58,035 nt of DNA from an uncultured Verrucomicrobiota bacterium (lineage in GTDB: Bacteria > Verrucomicrobiota > Verrucomicrobiia > Verrucomicrobiales > Verrucomicrobiaceae). Below, piece after piece: positions 41,409 to 50,830 of the stretch (the first letter of the stretch is position 1; every line of letters starts with the position of its first letter). The notes beneath the pieces are model-generated. The model was not told where the DNA came from and made no database searches. It was given only the letters and a program-made list of their open reading frames with translations. The stretch lies in NCBI GenBank assembly GCA_903848465.1, contig CAINGK010000157.1, positions 1 through 58,035 of the forward strand. The letters run 5' to 3'. A program made the translations under genes and the position numbers.

Positions 41409-44117
41409 CACTCCGCAGCACCCACCTCCCGGCTCCCACGCTCCTCGTCAGGCCTGCTTTCGAAATTATGGATTGCGTGTTTGCTGGGTATCACGGGAAT
41501 GGCCGCAGAACTGCCGACCTACCGTAGCCTGTTTGTCGATCAATCCCTGCGCCCGGATGCCCGCTCGCTTGCCGCGTTTGACCTGTCCATTTTGAATCCA
41601 CAGGCGGAACTCGACATGGAGCCGGGTCATGCGCAGGGGAACCACTACTACGCGCTGCTCGACGTGGCCCATTTTCGCACCGGATCGCAAGCCGCCATGC
41701 TGAGCGCCAGCCGTCAGATGGCGGCAAAGCCCACCGTCGCAGACCCGCAGGTCCGCAGTGTCGATCCCACGGACGCCCAATGGGTGTCTTGGGTGATCGA
41801 ATCTCTCGCTGATCCGGCGGCTAAGAAGGGCTTTGATGGTTTTGTCCTCAGTTTCGGTGGTGCTGAAGCATCCAGTCCAGCAGCTCGCAGCGCCGTTCTC
41901 TCCCTCGCCGCCACACTTCACCAGCGTTATCCCGACAAGCATCTCCTGCTCGATCTTCGTCTGGGACTTGGCATCGAAGCCGTTCGCGTCGCCAACGGCT
42001 TTCTCGCCCTCGGCGTTTATACTCGTGAAGGCAGAGATGGCATGGTGGACTGGACGCCCATCGCAGAAACACTGCACCTCTCACGCCAAATTCGCACCGT
42101 TCAGATGCAGGGCATGCGCGTCTTTGCTGTGGATTACGCTTCTGCCAATGACCGCCCCGCACGCCGCGAGGCCGCGCAGCGTCTGACCAGTCTGGGCGCT
42201 CTGCCGTTTGTCACCACCCCTGCGCTGAGCGGGATCAATCTCGGCCCGCTAGAGGAGGTCTCTCGGCGTGTGCTGGTGCTGCATGGTTGGGATGAAAAAC
42301 ATGTGGGCGAAAAATCCGCTCCTGCTGCCGCGACCACCACTGCACGCCTTCTGCGTCAGCCGCTGGAATGGCTGGGCTGCGAGCTTGAATTTCGCCAGGC
42401 CAGCGGCGCAGAATTGCTGCCAGCAGCCGAGGATTTCGCCGCCGTTATTCTCGACTCCAGTTTGATCCTCAGCGCTGAGCAGCAGCGCGCGCTGGCCGCT
42501 AGGCTGCCTTCGCTGCGTACCCACAAGACTCCTCTGCTGCTCACCGGCATGCCATGGACTGACAGTGCTGCCCGCCATCTGGCCATGCAGCATCTCGGCC
42601 TCAGTGGCAGTGCGAGTCCGGCACCACGGCTCGTCAAAACAAACGTGGTTGCCATGGATGCCGCCCTGCTGCGCATGAATACGAAAATCACCTCGCATTC
42701 GTCTGGCTTTCTTGATCTCACAGCTCCCGCAGACGCCCACATCGTGCTGGCTCTGCATGGGCAGGATGCCATGGGTTCCGAGCATCACTTTGACCAGGCC
42801 TTCCTCACCAGTTGGGGTGGCGCGTGGATTGACCCAGCAGCTCAGGCCACGACCTCCCAGCTCGACCTTCCAGCCTTCCTAGCCCAATGGCTCGGAGCTG
42901 ACCACAACCTGCCGGTGCCCGACACCACGACGCGCGAAGGCCGTCGGGTGTTTTACAGCCACATCGACAGCACGGGTTTCTCCACATCTTCAACACTTCC
43001 AGGCTTCCCGCTGTGTGCCGAGGTCATGCGCGACCGCATTCTGGACCACTATCTGCTGCCGGTGACTGTTTCCGTTTGTGAGGCAGAAATTCGTGCCTGG
43101 CTGCCTAGTCAGCAGGCGGATGAAGCGGCACGGCTTGAACATGTTGCGCGCAGCATCTTTGAAATGCCGCAGATTCAAGCGGCTTCCAATTCGCTGTCTC
43201 GTCCCAGTCAGTGGACCGCTGGCATCGACATCACCAGCGCGCTGAATGACCGGGCACAAACCACCCGCCACGACATGCAGCGTGAGATCGCTGGCTCGAT
43301 GAGTTATATTCATCGCCGCTTGCTGCCGCTGAACAAGGCGGTGAACCTCATGCTTTGGCCTGCGAATGCCATTCCTACGGACGAAGCATTGAGCTACTGC
43401 CGCGCCATGAAGGTTGAGAGCCTTGCGATGTCATCCAGCGTTGATCCCATCAGCAGCCCAGTCTTGGCATCTTCCTCCAATGCCATTCGGCTGGAGCCGT
43501 TCGCTCTGCGCTTTAGCTTCGCGGATGTGCGCACCGAAGCAGGCATTGCTTCGCTCAAAAAAACCTTAGATGCTTGCGCTAGTGAGCCGCTGCATGCCAT
43601 GACCGCTGCAGGTTATGCCGCAAGTGTGCGTGATGCACACCACACTCGCGTCCTGCGTGCAGGAGCGGATCATTGGATCATCCTGAACGCTGGCGACTGC
43701 CGCACCCTGCGTCTGCCCGCGAATGCAGGTGTGCCTGACATGGCGCGCTGCCAGGGAGTTTCAGGCTACAACGTCCATCAGGGGCAGATCTACATCCACA
43801 CCATGGGCAAGGCACGCACCGAACTCGTGCTCACGCGGGAAAAATCAGCGCAGTACGTCCATCTCGCCGAATGCAGCACCTCGGTTGAGTTTTTGGAACT
43901 GACCTCACGCCGCGCCACCTTCCAGGTGCGTGATTTGCGCCCCGTAGAGATCGTGCTGGGTGGTTTCGAGCCGCGTGGACAATGCGCCTATCTTGAAAAT
44001 GGCCGCCCTTACACTGCGAACGCGGACGGTAGCGGTTTGGTTCATCTGGAACTCGCCTGCTGCTCCACGGTTTCCTTTCAGTCTCTGCCACCCGCTACGC
44101 ACGCCGCGATGCGCTGA
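41406..44117 (+). CDS. PelA-like protein with degenerate hydrolase and deacetylase sites
   Basis: A 903-aa secreted protein (signal LWIACLLGITGMAAELP). Residues 35-290 follow the PelA glycoside-hydrolase domain (FAVDYASANDR, LGALPFVTTPAL), but the F-L-D-T-L-D position reads FVLSFGG (Ser149) and the catalytic A-E-S-L position reads ALGVYT (Gly203). Residues about 500-760 follow the PelA deacetylase domain (HIDSTGF, PVTVSVCEAEI, AGSMSYI, SEPLHAMTAAGYA). There H-I-D-G-D-G-F has become HIDSTGF, and the A-S-H-T-x-S-H-P-F-x-W metal motif has become ASNSLSRPSQW (Asn595, Arg599). Three metal ligands are thus lost and only Asp521 remains. About 60 family residues are missing near 670-690. Probably a non-catalytic binding or scaffold protein. 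A TTG start at 41313 with GGGAGG before it is an alternative. Confidence 0.75.
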   Translation: MHSAAPTSRLPRSSSGLLSKLWIACLLGITGMAAELPTYRSLFVDQSLRPDARSLAAFDLSILNPQAELDMEPGHAQGNHYYALLDVAHFRTGSQAAMLSASRQMAAKPTVADPQVRSVDPTDAQWVSWVIESLADPAAKKGFDGFVLSFGGAEASSPAARSAVLSLAATLHQRYPDKHLLLDLRLGLGIEAVRVANGFLALGVYTREGRDGMVDWTPIAETLHLSRQIRTVQMQGMRVFAVDYASANDRPARREAAQRLTSLGALPFVTTPALSGINLGPLEEVSRRVLVLHGWDEKHVGEKSAPAAATTTARLLRQPLEWLGCELEFRQASGAELLPAAEDFAAVILDSSLILSAEQQRALAARLPSLRTHKTPLLLTGMPWTDSAARHLAMQHLGLSGSASPAPRLVKTNVVAMDAALLRMNTKITSHSSGFLDLTAPADAHIVLALHGQDAMGSEHHFDQAFLTSWGGAWIDPAAQATTSQLDLPAFLAQWLGADHNLPVPDTTTREGRRVFYSHIDSTGFSTSSTLPGFPLCAEVMRDRILDHYLLPVTVSVCEAEIRAWLPSQQADEAARLEHVARSIFEMPQIQAASNSLSRPSQWTAGIDITSALNDRAQTTRHDMQREIAGSMSYIHRRLLPLNKAVNLMLWPANAIPTDEALSYCRAMKVESLAMSSSVDPISSPVLASSSNAIRLEPFALRFSFADVRTEAGIASLKKTLDACASEPLHAMTAAGYAASVRDAHHTRVLRAGADHWIILNAGDCRTLRLPANAGVPDMARCQGVSGYNVHQGQIYIHTMGKARTELVLTREKSAQYVHLAECSTSVEFLELTSRRATFQVRDLRPVEIVLGGFEPRGQCAYLENGRPYTANADGSGLVHLELACCSTVSFQSLPPATHAAMR

Positions 44118-44140
44118 TTTACGCACTTTCCCCTGCCCTC

Positions 44141-45826
44141 ATGTCACTCAGTTTCCGCCATGCTTTCCTGCTCATCTTTTCCTACTCCATGCTCGCCATA
44201 GCTTGGGGTTGGCGACTGCGTGCGAACGATGTGTCCCTTCCAGGGGCGGACCCTTCACTGGCGGTCACTCGCACCGCCATCGCCACTAGCTTGTCCCATG
44301 CCCCCAAGCATTTGCAGCAGGCCGCCGTGTTTCAACTGGCGCTGCTGCCGGACGCCGAAGTCCAGGCTCTACAGGCCTGGCAGAAGTTGGTGCCTGAACA
44401 GCGGGTCCGCCAACTCACGGTGCAGAATGGGCCGCTTCATGCGCCCTGCCCGCTAAACACCGCGCTGCTGTTTGTTGAGCTCACACGTGCTGATGCACCG
44501 CTCATGGATGACAGCCGCCTGTTCATCTCTGCCGCCGGTGACCGGATCGTGGAAACGGACAAGATCGAAGCGCTCGAACTCCTCGCTTCGCAGGCCATTC
44601 GAACCGACGAACTCAGCTTGGCCGTGGCCATCCATGAGCGCGTGTGTGAATTTCCCGCCGCCACCTGGCAGAATGTGCTGAGGCTCACGGAAACAGCACG
44701 CGTCGCTCGGCGTCCGGCAGCGGCCTTGCGGGTCGTGAATGATTGGCTCGATGCCGCGCATCCTCGCCTAGATGCTTCTCAGCGTGAAGACGCGCTCGAT
44801 CTACAGACTAGCCTACTGCTGGAAGGTGGCCGATATGCTGAAGCCAGCCGCCTTTCGCTCGATGCGCTGCGTGCGCTGAAACCTGCGGCTAGCCTCCCTA
44901 CGCGCCTCATGCAGCGGGCGTTGCTGGCCACCCGGGCCGGAGGCGAATCAGCCGAGTTGCTGCCCTGGATCGAATTCCAGTTGCGCTCTTACTCCGACCA
45001 TCAGCGCTCGCTGCAGGACCTCGCTTCAGGAAAAGCCATTGATCCCGAATATCGTCGATGGTTAAACGAAGGGTCCAGTATCGCGGATCTCAATCATCAG
45101 ACCAGCATCGCGTGCGAGCTGTTCTTCCGCCTTGCCGCCGTCGGCGGAACGCATGTCCTAGCGCGTTTGCAGGCGCTGGCGACACAGATTGGACGCGGCA
45201 AAGAATTTACCGAACTGCTTGCCAGCCTGAAAGGCCGCTTCTCCATCCCCCAATTGGCGCAGGCACTTGCAGACGGCGATGCTCCAGCAGCAGCGCGTGC
45301 GCTGCTTGCTCCGCATCTCCAGTCATCGCCCGATGACCGTGCAGGCTGGAAGCTGCTCACGAAGCTCGACATCATGCTGCGGGGAGAATCTGCTGCTGCG
45401 ATGCTGTGGCAAGAATTCCTCAAACGCTTTCCAGACGATGTCCCCGCATTGCAGCAGCTCGCGCAGTTGCAGCAAACTGCTGGGCAACCTCCTCAGGCCT
45501 TGCACACACTCGAGTCCATTCCCGCTGACAAGCTGGATGAGGCCACGCTGCGCCGCATCGCCGCCCTTGCCATGCAGCTTGATGACATCCCTGCCGCCCA
45601 TCGCGCGCAGCAGCTCCTCGTCGAGTCTGCACCGCACCCTGCGGTCAGTGATGTTCTGGCCCTCGCCAGCATAGGCCTGCAACATCCCGATGCAGGCATC
45701 GCCGATGCCGTGCGGAACGAAGTATTTGCCAAGCTCCCCTCTGAGACCGGCCTTTATCAGGCTCTCACCGCCATACCCAAATCTGGCGAAGCTTCCGCAT
45801 TCAGTACGGCGGTGAAGCCAAAATGA
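44141..45826 (+). CDS. TPR/alpha-solenoid protein, partner of the PelA-like protein (PelB position)
   Basis: A 561-aa protein with an N-terminal membrane anchor or signal (FRHAFLLIFSYSMLAIAWGW), then almost entirely helical repeats, e.g. LLEGGRYAEASRLSLDALRA, GRGKEFTELLASL and LQQLAQLQQTAGQPPQALHT. It begins 23 bp after the PelA-like stop. In pel operons PelB comes next and combines TPRs with an outer-membrane porin. Here the length is half of PelB and no beta-barrel follows. It may dock the PelA-like protein in the periplasm. The PelB relationship rests on position, anchor and TPR layout, not on a distinctive motif. Confidence 0.7.
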   Translation: MSLSFRHAFLLIFSYSMLAIAWGWRLRANDVSLPGADPSLAVTRTAIATSLSHAPKHLQQAAVFQLALLPDAEVQALQAWQKLVPEQRVRQLTVQNGPLHAPCPLNTALLFVELTRADAPLMDDSRLFISAAGDRIVETDKIEALELLASQAIRTDELSLAVAIHERVCEFPAATWQNVLRLTETARVARRPAAALRVVNDWLDAAHPRLDASQREDALDLQTSLLLEGGRYAEASRLSLDALRALKPAASLPTRLMQRALLATRAGGESAELLPWIEFQLRSYSDHQRSLQDLASGKAIDPEYRRWLNEGSSIADLNHQTSIACELFFRLAAVGGTHVLARLQALATQIGRGKEFTELLASLKGRFSIPQLAQALADGDAPAAARALLAPHLQSSPDDRAGWKLLTKLDIMLRGESAAAMLWQEFLKRFPDDVPALQQLAQLQQTAGQPPQALHTLESIPADKLDEATLRRIAALAMQLDDIPAAHRAQQLLVESAPHPAVSDVLALASIGLQHPDAGIADAVRNEVFAKLPSETGLYQALTAIPKSGEASAFSTAVKPK

Positions 45827-45876
45827 GTCGGATAATGCAGGCTTGATTAGTCCGGTCTGTCCGTCACATTCACCGC

Positions 45877-46083
45877 ATGCAACTGACAGCTGTGCTCACA
45901 CCGGCCGAAGAAGGTGGCTATGTTGCCTTCAACCCCGAAACTGGAACCACGACCCAAGGCGAATCTGTTGCCGAAGCGGTTGAAAATCTGCGTGAAGCCA
46001 CAGAACTCTTTCTCGAAGAGTTTCCTCAACGTCGCATTCTGGGGCATTCGCTCATGACAACCTTCGAGCTCTCACATGCCTAA
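45877..46083 (+). CDS. hicB: HicB-family antitoxin (short form)
   Basis: A 68-aa protein, MQLTAVLTPAEEGGYVAFNP followed by GESVAEAVENLREATELFLE. This is the partial RNase H-like fold of HicB, with the Y-V-A-x-x-P strand and the long helix. It lacks a C-terminal DNA-binding domain, so autoregulation would need another element. HicB blocks the HicA RNase. It overlaps hicA by 8 bp with the antitoxin first, an order found in many hicBA modules. It lies 50 bp after the TPR gene of the PelA-like pair. Confidence 0.88.
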   Translation: MQLTAVLTPAEEGGYVAFNPETGTTTQGESVAEAVENLREATELFLEEFPQRRILGHSLMTTFELSHA

Positions 46084-46282
46084 ACTCCCCCATATTTCGG
46101 GTAGAGAAGCCGTGCGTGCTATGCAGAAGCTGGGTTTCGAGGTGACTCGTCAAAAGGGCAGTCATATCGTAATGAAGCGTGGTGCTGATGGCTGCAATCA
46201 CTCAGAGATCAAAATCGGCACGCTTGCAGGAGTGCTCCGGCAGGCTGGAATCTCCGCCGCAGAATTCATTGACGCTCTTTGA
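46076..46282 (+). CDS. hicA: HicA-family mRNA interferase toxin
   Basis: A 68-aa protein with a double-stranded-RNA-binding-like fold: PHISGREAVRAMQKLGFEVT, then RQKGSHIVMKR with catalytic His30, and IKIGTLAGVLRQAGISAAEF at the end. HicA cleaves mRNA independently of ribosomes. All family landmarks are present, so it is likely active. It is coupled to hicB by an 8-bp overlap. A small lipoprotein gene begins 24 bp later on the same strand. Confidence 0.92.
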   Translation: MPKLPHISGREAVRAMQKLGFEVTRQKGSHIVMKRGADGCNHSEIKIGTLAGVLRQAGISAAEFIDAL

Positions 46283-46306
46283 GCAGGCTAAAGTTTATTG
46301 TTTACC

Positions 46307-46756
46307 ATGAAATCCATTCACGCCTTTTTGCTGCTCCTGCTCATCCTCACCAGCGCAGGCTGTGACTCACTGCCGCGTGATGAATACGGTCGCCGTCAGT
46401 ATTATGAGCGCCGTTTGTATAGCCTCGAATTTCCCGTCAGCCGTGCACGCCTCTACAAAACTCTGCGTCCAGCTTCGCCGGCGTCACCCACCGGTAAAAC
46501 GGGTTCTGGGTTGCTCACTGGCAGCGAGTTTTACCGGTTGGACGATGTCTTCGTGGTCGAAATGTCCGTCGTTTACAAAGCGGTGACGGGTATCGACGAC
46601 TACCTCAATCCAGCCCCAACGGTCGGCAGTCAGGTGCGTGCCATTCTCGACGCGTCTCAAAGCATCGACAATTTCATGGATCGCGGCACCCCGGAGCATC
46701 CGGCGGACATCATTCAAAAGGCGCGCATCGTGAAGCGGCCGGTGATGAGGCACTGA
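46307..46756 (+). CDS. small lipoprotein, unknown
   Basis: A 149-aa precursor; ATG 46307 (not the GTT-adjacent start at 46298) gives MKSIHAFLLLLLILTSAGC with lipobox SAGC (Cys19). The residue after the cysteine is Asp, which in enterobacteria would retain it in the inner membrane. The mature part has YGRRQYYERRLYSLEFPVSR and RLDDVFVVEMSVVYKAVTGI, with no known domain. It ends 8 bp from the convergent recQ gene. Function unknown. Confidence 0.72.
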   Translation: MKSIHAFLLLLLILTSAGCDSLPRDEYGRRQYYERRLYSLEFPVSRARLYKTLRPASPASPTGKTGSGLLTGSEFYRLDDVFVVEMSVVYKAVTGIDDYLNPAPTVGSQVRAILDASQSIDNFMDRGTPEHPADIIQKARIVKRPVMRH

Positions 46757-46764
46757 TCCGGGGG

Positions 46765-48933
46765 CTACCCGTGCTTCTTGATGATCTGAATGAAGTCCGG
46801 CAGGTACTCCTTCGCCTTCTTCTCCCCCACACCGCGAATCTTGAGTCCCGCTTCAATCGTCTTGGGCTTCAGCCGCGTCATGAACTCCAGCGTTTGATTG
46901 CTGAAGATGATGTAGGGCGGCACACCTTCAGATTCCGCCAGGGTGGTACGATGGCGCTTGAGCTTCTCAAACAACGCATCATCAAAACCAAGCTCACGAG
47001 CAGCGAGCTCTTCGTTCATCGCCGTCTTGCCCTTCGGCTTCGTCACCGGCGCCTGCATCGATGGCCAGCGCATCTTCACATTCAGGCCTTTTTTCATCAC
47101 CTCCGCGCCACGTGAAGTCAGCGTGACCTTCGGATACTCACCGCTGCTGGTCTCGATCAGCCCAAGCTTTTCTATTTCGGCAAACAACGGGTGCAGCGCA
47201 TGCGAACCCACGTCCTTGAGCAGCCCATAGGTCGTGAGCTGGTCATGCCCGGCATCCACGATCTCCTTCGACTTGCTACCCACCAGCATCTGGATGATGC
47301 GCCCTTTGCCAAACCGTCCTTCCCAGGTGCCATCCGCCAGCTTCGTGGACATGCGGGCGATGCCGCTCAGCGCCTGCCGCAGCATCGTGACTTCGTCCGC
47401 TCCCCCTTCACGCGGCGGCTGCACCCCTTCCGCCCGGCACACATCGCAGGTGCCGCAGGGCGTGCTTTCGCTCTCGCCAAAGTATTTCAGGATCTGCTCC
47501 TGTCGGCAGGCCTTGTCGTCATAGCAGAGTTCCACCATCGCCTTGAGCTTCGCGCGGTCGCGGCGGTCCTTTTCACGCAGTGCCTCCACGTCAAACTTCA
47601 GATCTCGCGTCAGCACATTCGGCTGCAGCAGCCGCGTGCCACGAATGCGTTTTCCGGGAATGTCAAAACGCTCGATGTAGTCGTTGCGGTTCAGAAAACT
47701 CAGCGCTGAACCAATCGCCATGCTGTTCTTCGCGCCGGATCGCTCCGTGATGTCATCAATCGACGCCTGCACCTCATGGTTGGAGTCCGCCGCGTTCAGC
47801 AGCGTCTGGTACACATTGCGGATGATGTCCACGCTTGGGTTGCTCCCATCGATGAAGAATTCCTGCGTCTTCGTGTCGGCAAAATTGAAAAACAGATCGC
47901 ACTGCGAAGGCTCCCCATCGCGTCCGGCACGTCCGGCCTCCTGATAGTAGGCCTCCACGCTGCCTGGAACATCGAAGTGCACCACAAACCGCACGTCAGA
48001 TCGGTCGATGCCCATGCCAAAAGCGTTAGTGGCCACGGCGACATCGGCCTTCTTGGTGATGAACTTCGTCTGCCGCGATTCACGCTCCTTGTCATCCAGC
48101 CCGCCGTGGTATTCGATCACCTTCAGCTTCCACGAACGCAGCTCCTCGCCGACTTCCTCAACGCGCTTCCGCGTGGAGCAGTAGATGATCCCCGTCTTGA
48201 ACTGCGTGATGATTTTCTTCAGCCGCTCATACTTGTCCGCGTTCGATTTCGTATGCGCGATGTTCAGGCTCAGGTTCGGACGCTCAAAGCCACGGATCGT
48301 CACAAACGGATCGCGCAGCGCCAGCGTCTGCAAAATATCCTCCCGCACCTCCGGCGTTGCCGTGGCTGTCAAAGCCACGACCTGGGGCCGGTCAAGCTGC
48401 GCCAGCGCCTCGCCCAGCCGCATGTAGTCAGGTCGAAAATCATGCCCCCATTGCGAGAGGCAGTGCGCTTCATCCACCGCCACCAGCGCGATCTGCACCT
48501 GCCGCAGAGCATTCGTGAACGCACGGCTGCGAAAGCGCTCCGGCGCCACATACACCAGCTTGTAGTCTCCTCGCCGCAGCGCCTCGATGCGCTCCTGCTG
48601 CTCACCCAGCGAGATCGAGCTGTTGATCAGCGTGGCAGGGATGCCGCGCCGCTCCAGCGCATCCACCTGATCCTTCATCAAGGCGATGAGCGGGCTCACC
48701 ACGACGGTCACACCTTCCATCACCATCGCAGGAAGCTGGTAGCAGAGAGACTTGCCACCGCCAGTCGGCATGATCACCATCGTGTCACGCCCGCTCAGGA
48801 TGCTCGCCATCACCGTTTCCTGCCCGTCCAAAAACTCACGAAAACCAAAATACTTCTGCAACGCCATCTTGGCGTCGTGAATGGGAGTGGAGGCGGCGGT
48901 TGGAGGAAGTTCGGACACGGACCCTCGCATCAT
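46765..48933 (-). CDS. recQ: ATP-dependent DNA helicase RecQ
   Basis: A 722-aa superfamily-2 helicase; ATG 48933 is preferred to a TTG at 48957. Motif 0 ([11 protein letters not shown]) precedes motif I ([11 protein letters not shown]), motif II ([18 protein letters not shown], with the RecQ aromatic loop) and motif VI ([11 protein letters not shown]). Zinc-binding cysteines follow ([11 protein letters not shown], then CGTCDVC), then a winged helix and a C-terminal HRDC domain ([20 protein letters not shown]). It unwinds DNA 3-prime to 5-prime in recombination and fork repair. Full length with all motifs intact. It is separated by 101 bp from the isomerase-like gene upstream. Confidence 0.95.
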   Translation of the reverse strand: MMRGSVSELPPTAASTPIHDAKMALQKYFGFREFLDGQETVMASILSGRDTMVIMPTGGGKSLCYQLPAMVMEGVTVVVSPLIALMKDQVDALERRGIPATLINSSISLGEQQERIEALRRGDYKLVYVAPERFRSRAFTNALRQVQIALVAVDEAHCLSQWGHDFRPDYMRLGEALAQLDRPQVVALTATATPEVREDILQTLALRDPFVTIRGFERPNLSLNIAHTKSNADKYERLKKIITQFKTGIIYCSTRKRVEEVGEELRSWKLKVIEYHGGLDDKERESRQTKFITKKADVAVATNAFGMGIDRSDVRFVVHFDVPGSVEAYYQEAGRAGRDGEPSQCDLFFNFADTKTQEFFIDGSNPSVDIIRNVYQTLLNAADSNHEVQASIDDITERSGAKNSMAIGSALSFLNRNDYIERFDIPGKRIRGTRLLQPNVLTRDLKFDVEALREKDRRDRAKLKAMVELCYDDKACRQEQILKYFGESESTPCGTCDVCRAEGVQPPREGGADEVTMLRQALSGIARMSTKLADGTWEGRFGKGRIIQMLVGSKSKEIVDAGHDQLTTYGLLKDVGSHALHPLFAEIEKLGLIETSSGEYPKVTLTSRGAEVMKKGLNVKMRWPSMQAPVTKPKGKTAMNEELAARELGFDDALFEKLKRHRTTLAESEGVPPYIIFSNQTLEFMTRLKPKTIEAGLKIRGVGEKKAKEYLPDFIQIIKKHG

Positions 48934-49034
48934 GGATGCAAGGAGGAATGCCCGCAAGATCCCTCAAAAATTAACCCCGCTCAAATTCAGGCCCACTCCG
49001 ATTTTTTGCCCCTTTTGCGCCTCTTTGCGGCCAC

Positions 49035-50120
49035 TCAATGCTCATCCTTCTTCGCGTGGCCTTTCGGCTTCAGCGTAGGCGTGAACCCATAATTGTCTCC
49101 CGCCTGACGCAGGCATTTCACGATGTTGCTCTCTTCCAATTCCAGCGCCACCTCAAGGTTGAGCCCCGTGGTCTTGGGCATCTTCGCAGCTTGATGCTCG
49201 CGCACCATCGTTAGTGTTCGGGCAAGTTCGGTGCCGGGTTTGTCGGGGAAAGTGGTCCAGTAGGTCGGTTTGAGGCAGGGAATGTCGAGCGGTTCCCGCG
49301 TGATCATTTCCAGCAGGTAGTCGATCTGCGGATTGTACTTCTCAAACAAGGCCAGCATGCGCGGAAGATCTAGAATGCCCTCGCCCAGCGGCACTTCCGC
49401 CAGCAGAAAACCCGTTGGCGTCTCCTGCACCGCCATGTCCTTGATGTGCGTGGTCACTGCGAAGGGAGCCAGCGTTTCGACCACCGTCATCGGGTCTTCC
49501 AGCAAGGCAATGCTGTTTCCAGTATCCACACACGCACCCACGTGCGGGCTGCTCAGCCGGCCCAGCATCTCCGCAAGCTCCGCAGCATGAAAATCCTTGT
49601 GGTTTTCGATGCCAATCTTCACCCGCTGCCGCCTTAGGACAGGCTCGGCCAGTTGCATGGATCTAAAAGCCCCATCCTTCCAATGCTTGAAATCCTCCAG
49701 GCTGGAAAACAGCTCGTAGCGCCGACCACCGGTGGCCGAACGAAAAATCGTGGCTCCCGCTTCCTTCGCGATGCGCACCTCCTGCTCAAAGCGCACCACA
49801 TCGCTCTCATTCTTCGGCAGGGTGATGCTGCCTTCGAGTTTCATGCAGTAGGATTCACACGTCGCGCGCACCTTCCCCGCAAACTCACTCGTCCAGCCAC
49901 CCACCAGAGTCTGCAACGATCCCACCCCAAGATCACGCACATGATCCAGCACATCCAGCGCATGCTCAAACGGCGGGTACTTGAGGTTGGAATATTTCCC
50001 CTGCCAGCGCTTCCAGTACGAATGAATCACGATCCCCATCTTCTTCCCCCGCAAGGCACCTGATGAGGGCAGCGCAGCCGCAAAAGCAGCAGCTGAGGTG
50101 AGAAAGGTACGTCGGGTCAT
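49035..50120 (-). CDS. Tat-exported sugar phosphate isomerase/epimerase-like protein
   Basis: A 361-aa protein with a twin-arginine signal (TRRTFLTSAAAFAAALPSSG). The mature part is a xylose isomerase-like TIM barrel of the AP-endonuclease-2 superfamily: MGIVIHSYWKRWQGKY at the start, IGIENHKDFHAAELAEML, VGACVDTGNSIALLEDP, HIKDMAV, then EVPLGEGILDLP. The glutamate, aspartate and histidine positions usually holding a metal ion are present. Such exported isomerase-like proteins are common in Verrucomicrobia and Planctomycetes and probably act on a sugar derivative in the periplasm; none is certain here. Single gene. Confidence 0.87.
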   Translation of the reverse strand: MTRRTFLTSAAAFAAALPSSGALRGKKMGIVIHSYWKRWQGKYSNLKYPPFEHALDVLDHVRDLGVGSLQTLVGGWTSEFAGKVRATCESYCMKLEGSITLPKNESDVVRFEQEVRIAKEAGATIFRSATGGRRYELFSSLEDFKHWKDGAFRSMQLAEPVLRRQRVKIGIENHKDFHAAELAEMLGRLSSPHVGACVDTGNSIALLEDPMTVVETLAPFAVTTHIKDMAVQETPTGFLLAEVPLGEGILDLPRMLALFEKYNPQIDYLLEMITREPLDIPCLKPTYWTTFPDKPGTELARTLTMVREHQAAKMPKTTGLNLEVALELEESNIVKCLRQAGDNYGFTPTLKPKGHAKKDEH

Positions 50121-50569
50121 GCGTCTTCAGTCAACGTGGATGAGAATGAAATCATTTCCCCCACTTGCGCAGCAATCTTCCTGCCGAAACAACAATTCGT
50201 GCATTTAGATTTAAAAGGATCGCAGGCATGATTGGCGCTCGGCTAAGGCAATGTTTCGTTGTTTCCAGGATGCCGGGAGCTCTGCGTTTTCTTGCGTGGA
50301 TGACTCTCTCTTTCGCCACTCCGCTCCGCCACACACCAGCCCTGAAAGGGCTGCGGAATACAGCCCAGGGGTGCCGAGCTTTAGCCAGTGCTCCCCTGGG
50401 TCAGCAGCACACCACCGGGAAGCAAACCCATAATTTCGCCACACACCACGCCCACCAGCAGCGTCTTCACTGAGCACCGCCGCGCGAAGAGTGTGCCGCC
50501 AGCTCCTAAACTCACGATTAATAATCTTACATGAGCGCCCTGCATATCAGCCATCAAACCGGCCTTCAC
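50121..50569. other. 449-bp intergenic region with REP-like palindromes
   Basis: No gene is supported here. The middle holds nested palindromes (listed separately at 50338-50400). The rest is ordinary GC-rich sequence with short AT-rich stretches near 50195-50220 and 50515-50530. The minus-strand open frame across it (50211-50477) reads through the palindromes and is not believed. Confidence 0.6.
50338..50400. repeat. nested REP-like palindromes
   Basis: Three hairpins follow one another: AGCCCT-GAA-AGGGCT (50338-50352), the alternative GGGCTG-7-CAGCCC (50348-50366), and CCCAGGGG (50364-50371) with CCCCTGGG (50393-50400). The first two share bases and cannot form at once. The A-G-C-C-C-T-G-A-A-A-G-G-G-C-T form is a familiar intergenic repeat unit of Acidobacteria, Planctomycetes and Verrucomicrobia. 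Only one copy is in this window. Confidence 0.65.
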
Positions 50570-50812
50570 TCACCACCATCGCAGCCAGTCAGGCAAGCTG
50601 TGCCAGAACTCATCTCCTTGCCGCATCGCGACAAAGCCAAAGACCAGCGCAACACCCACGACGAACGCCCAAAAGATTCCCGTAAACGCTGCGATCTCCC
50701 GCAGACCGAAGAGAAAGCCGATAAAACCACCGAACATAAAACCACATCCGAAGCGAAGCCGCTTCTCAAAGGAGTCTGGACCAGGGCTGTCTTTCATTGG
50801 ATGCTCGTTCAA
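50570..50812 (-). CDS. small two-helix membrane protein
   Basis: An 80-aa protein with an acidic N-terminus (MNEHPMKDSPGPDSFEKRLR) and two hydrophobic segments, FGCGFMFGGFIGFLFGL (about residues 21-37) and FTGIFWAFVVGVALVFGFVA (about 43-62). It ends with a polar, tryptophan-rich tail. The glycine-rich first helix suggests tight packing. No family is recognised. It follows the 91-aa gene on the same strand by 18 bp, so the two may be an operon together with the gene at 51128. Confidence 0.65.
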   Translation of the reverse strand: MNEHPMKDSPGPDSFEKRLRFGCGFMFGGFIGFLFGLREIAAFTGIFWAFVVGVALVFGFVAMRQGDEFWHSLPDWLRWW

Positions 50813-50830
50813 TCAATCGTCAGGTATTCA

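Noticed and set aside
47776..49092. Long plus-strand open frame opposite recQ
   Set aside because: Arg/His-rich shadow translation; recQ on the other strand has every helicase motif.
50211..50477. Minus-strand 88-codon open frame across the REP-like repeats
   Set aside because: It is a read-through of palindromic repeats, with no start context or protein-like pattern.
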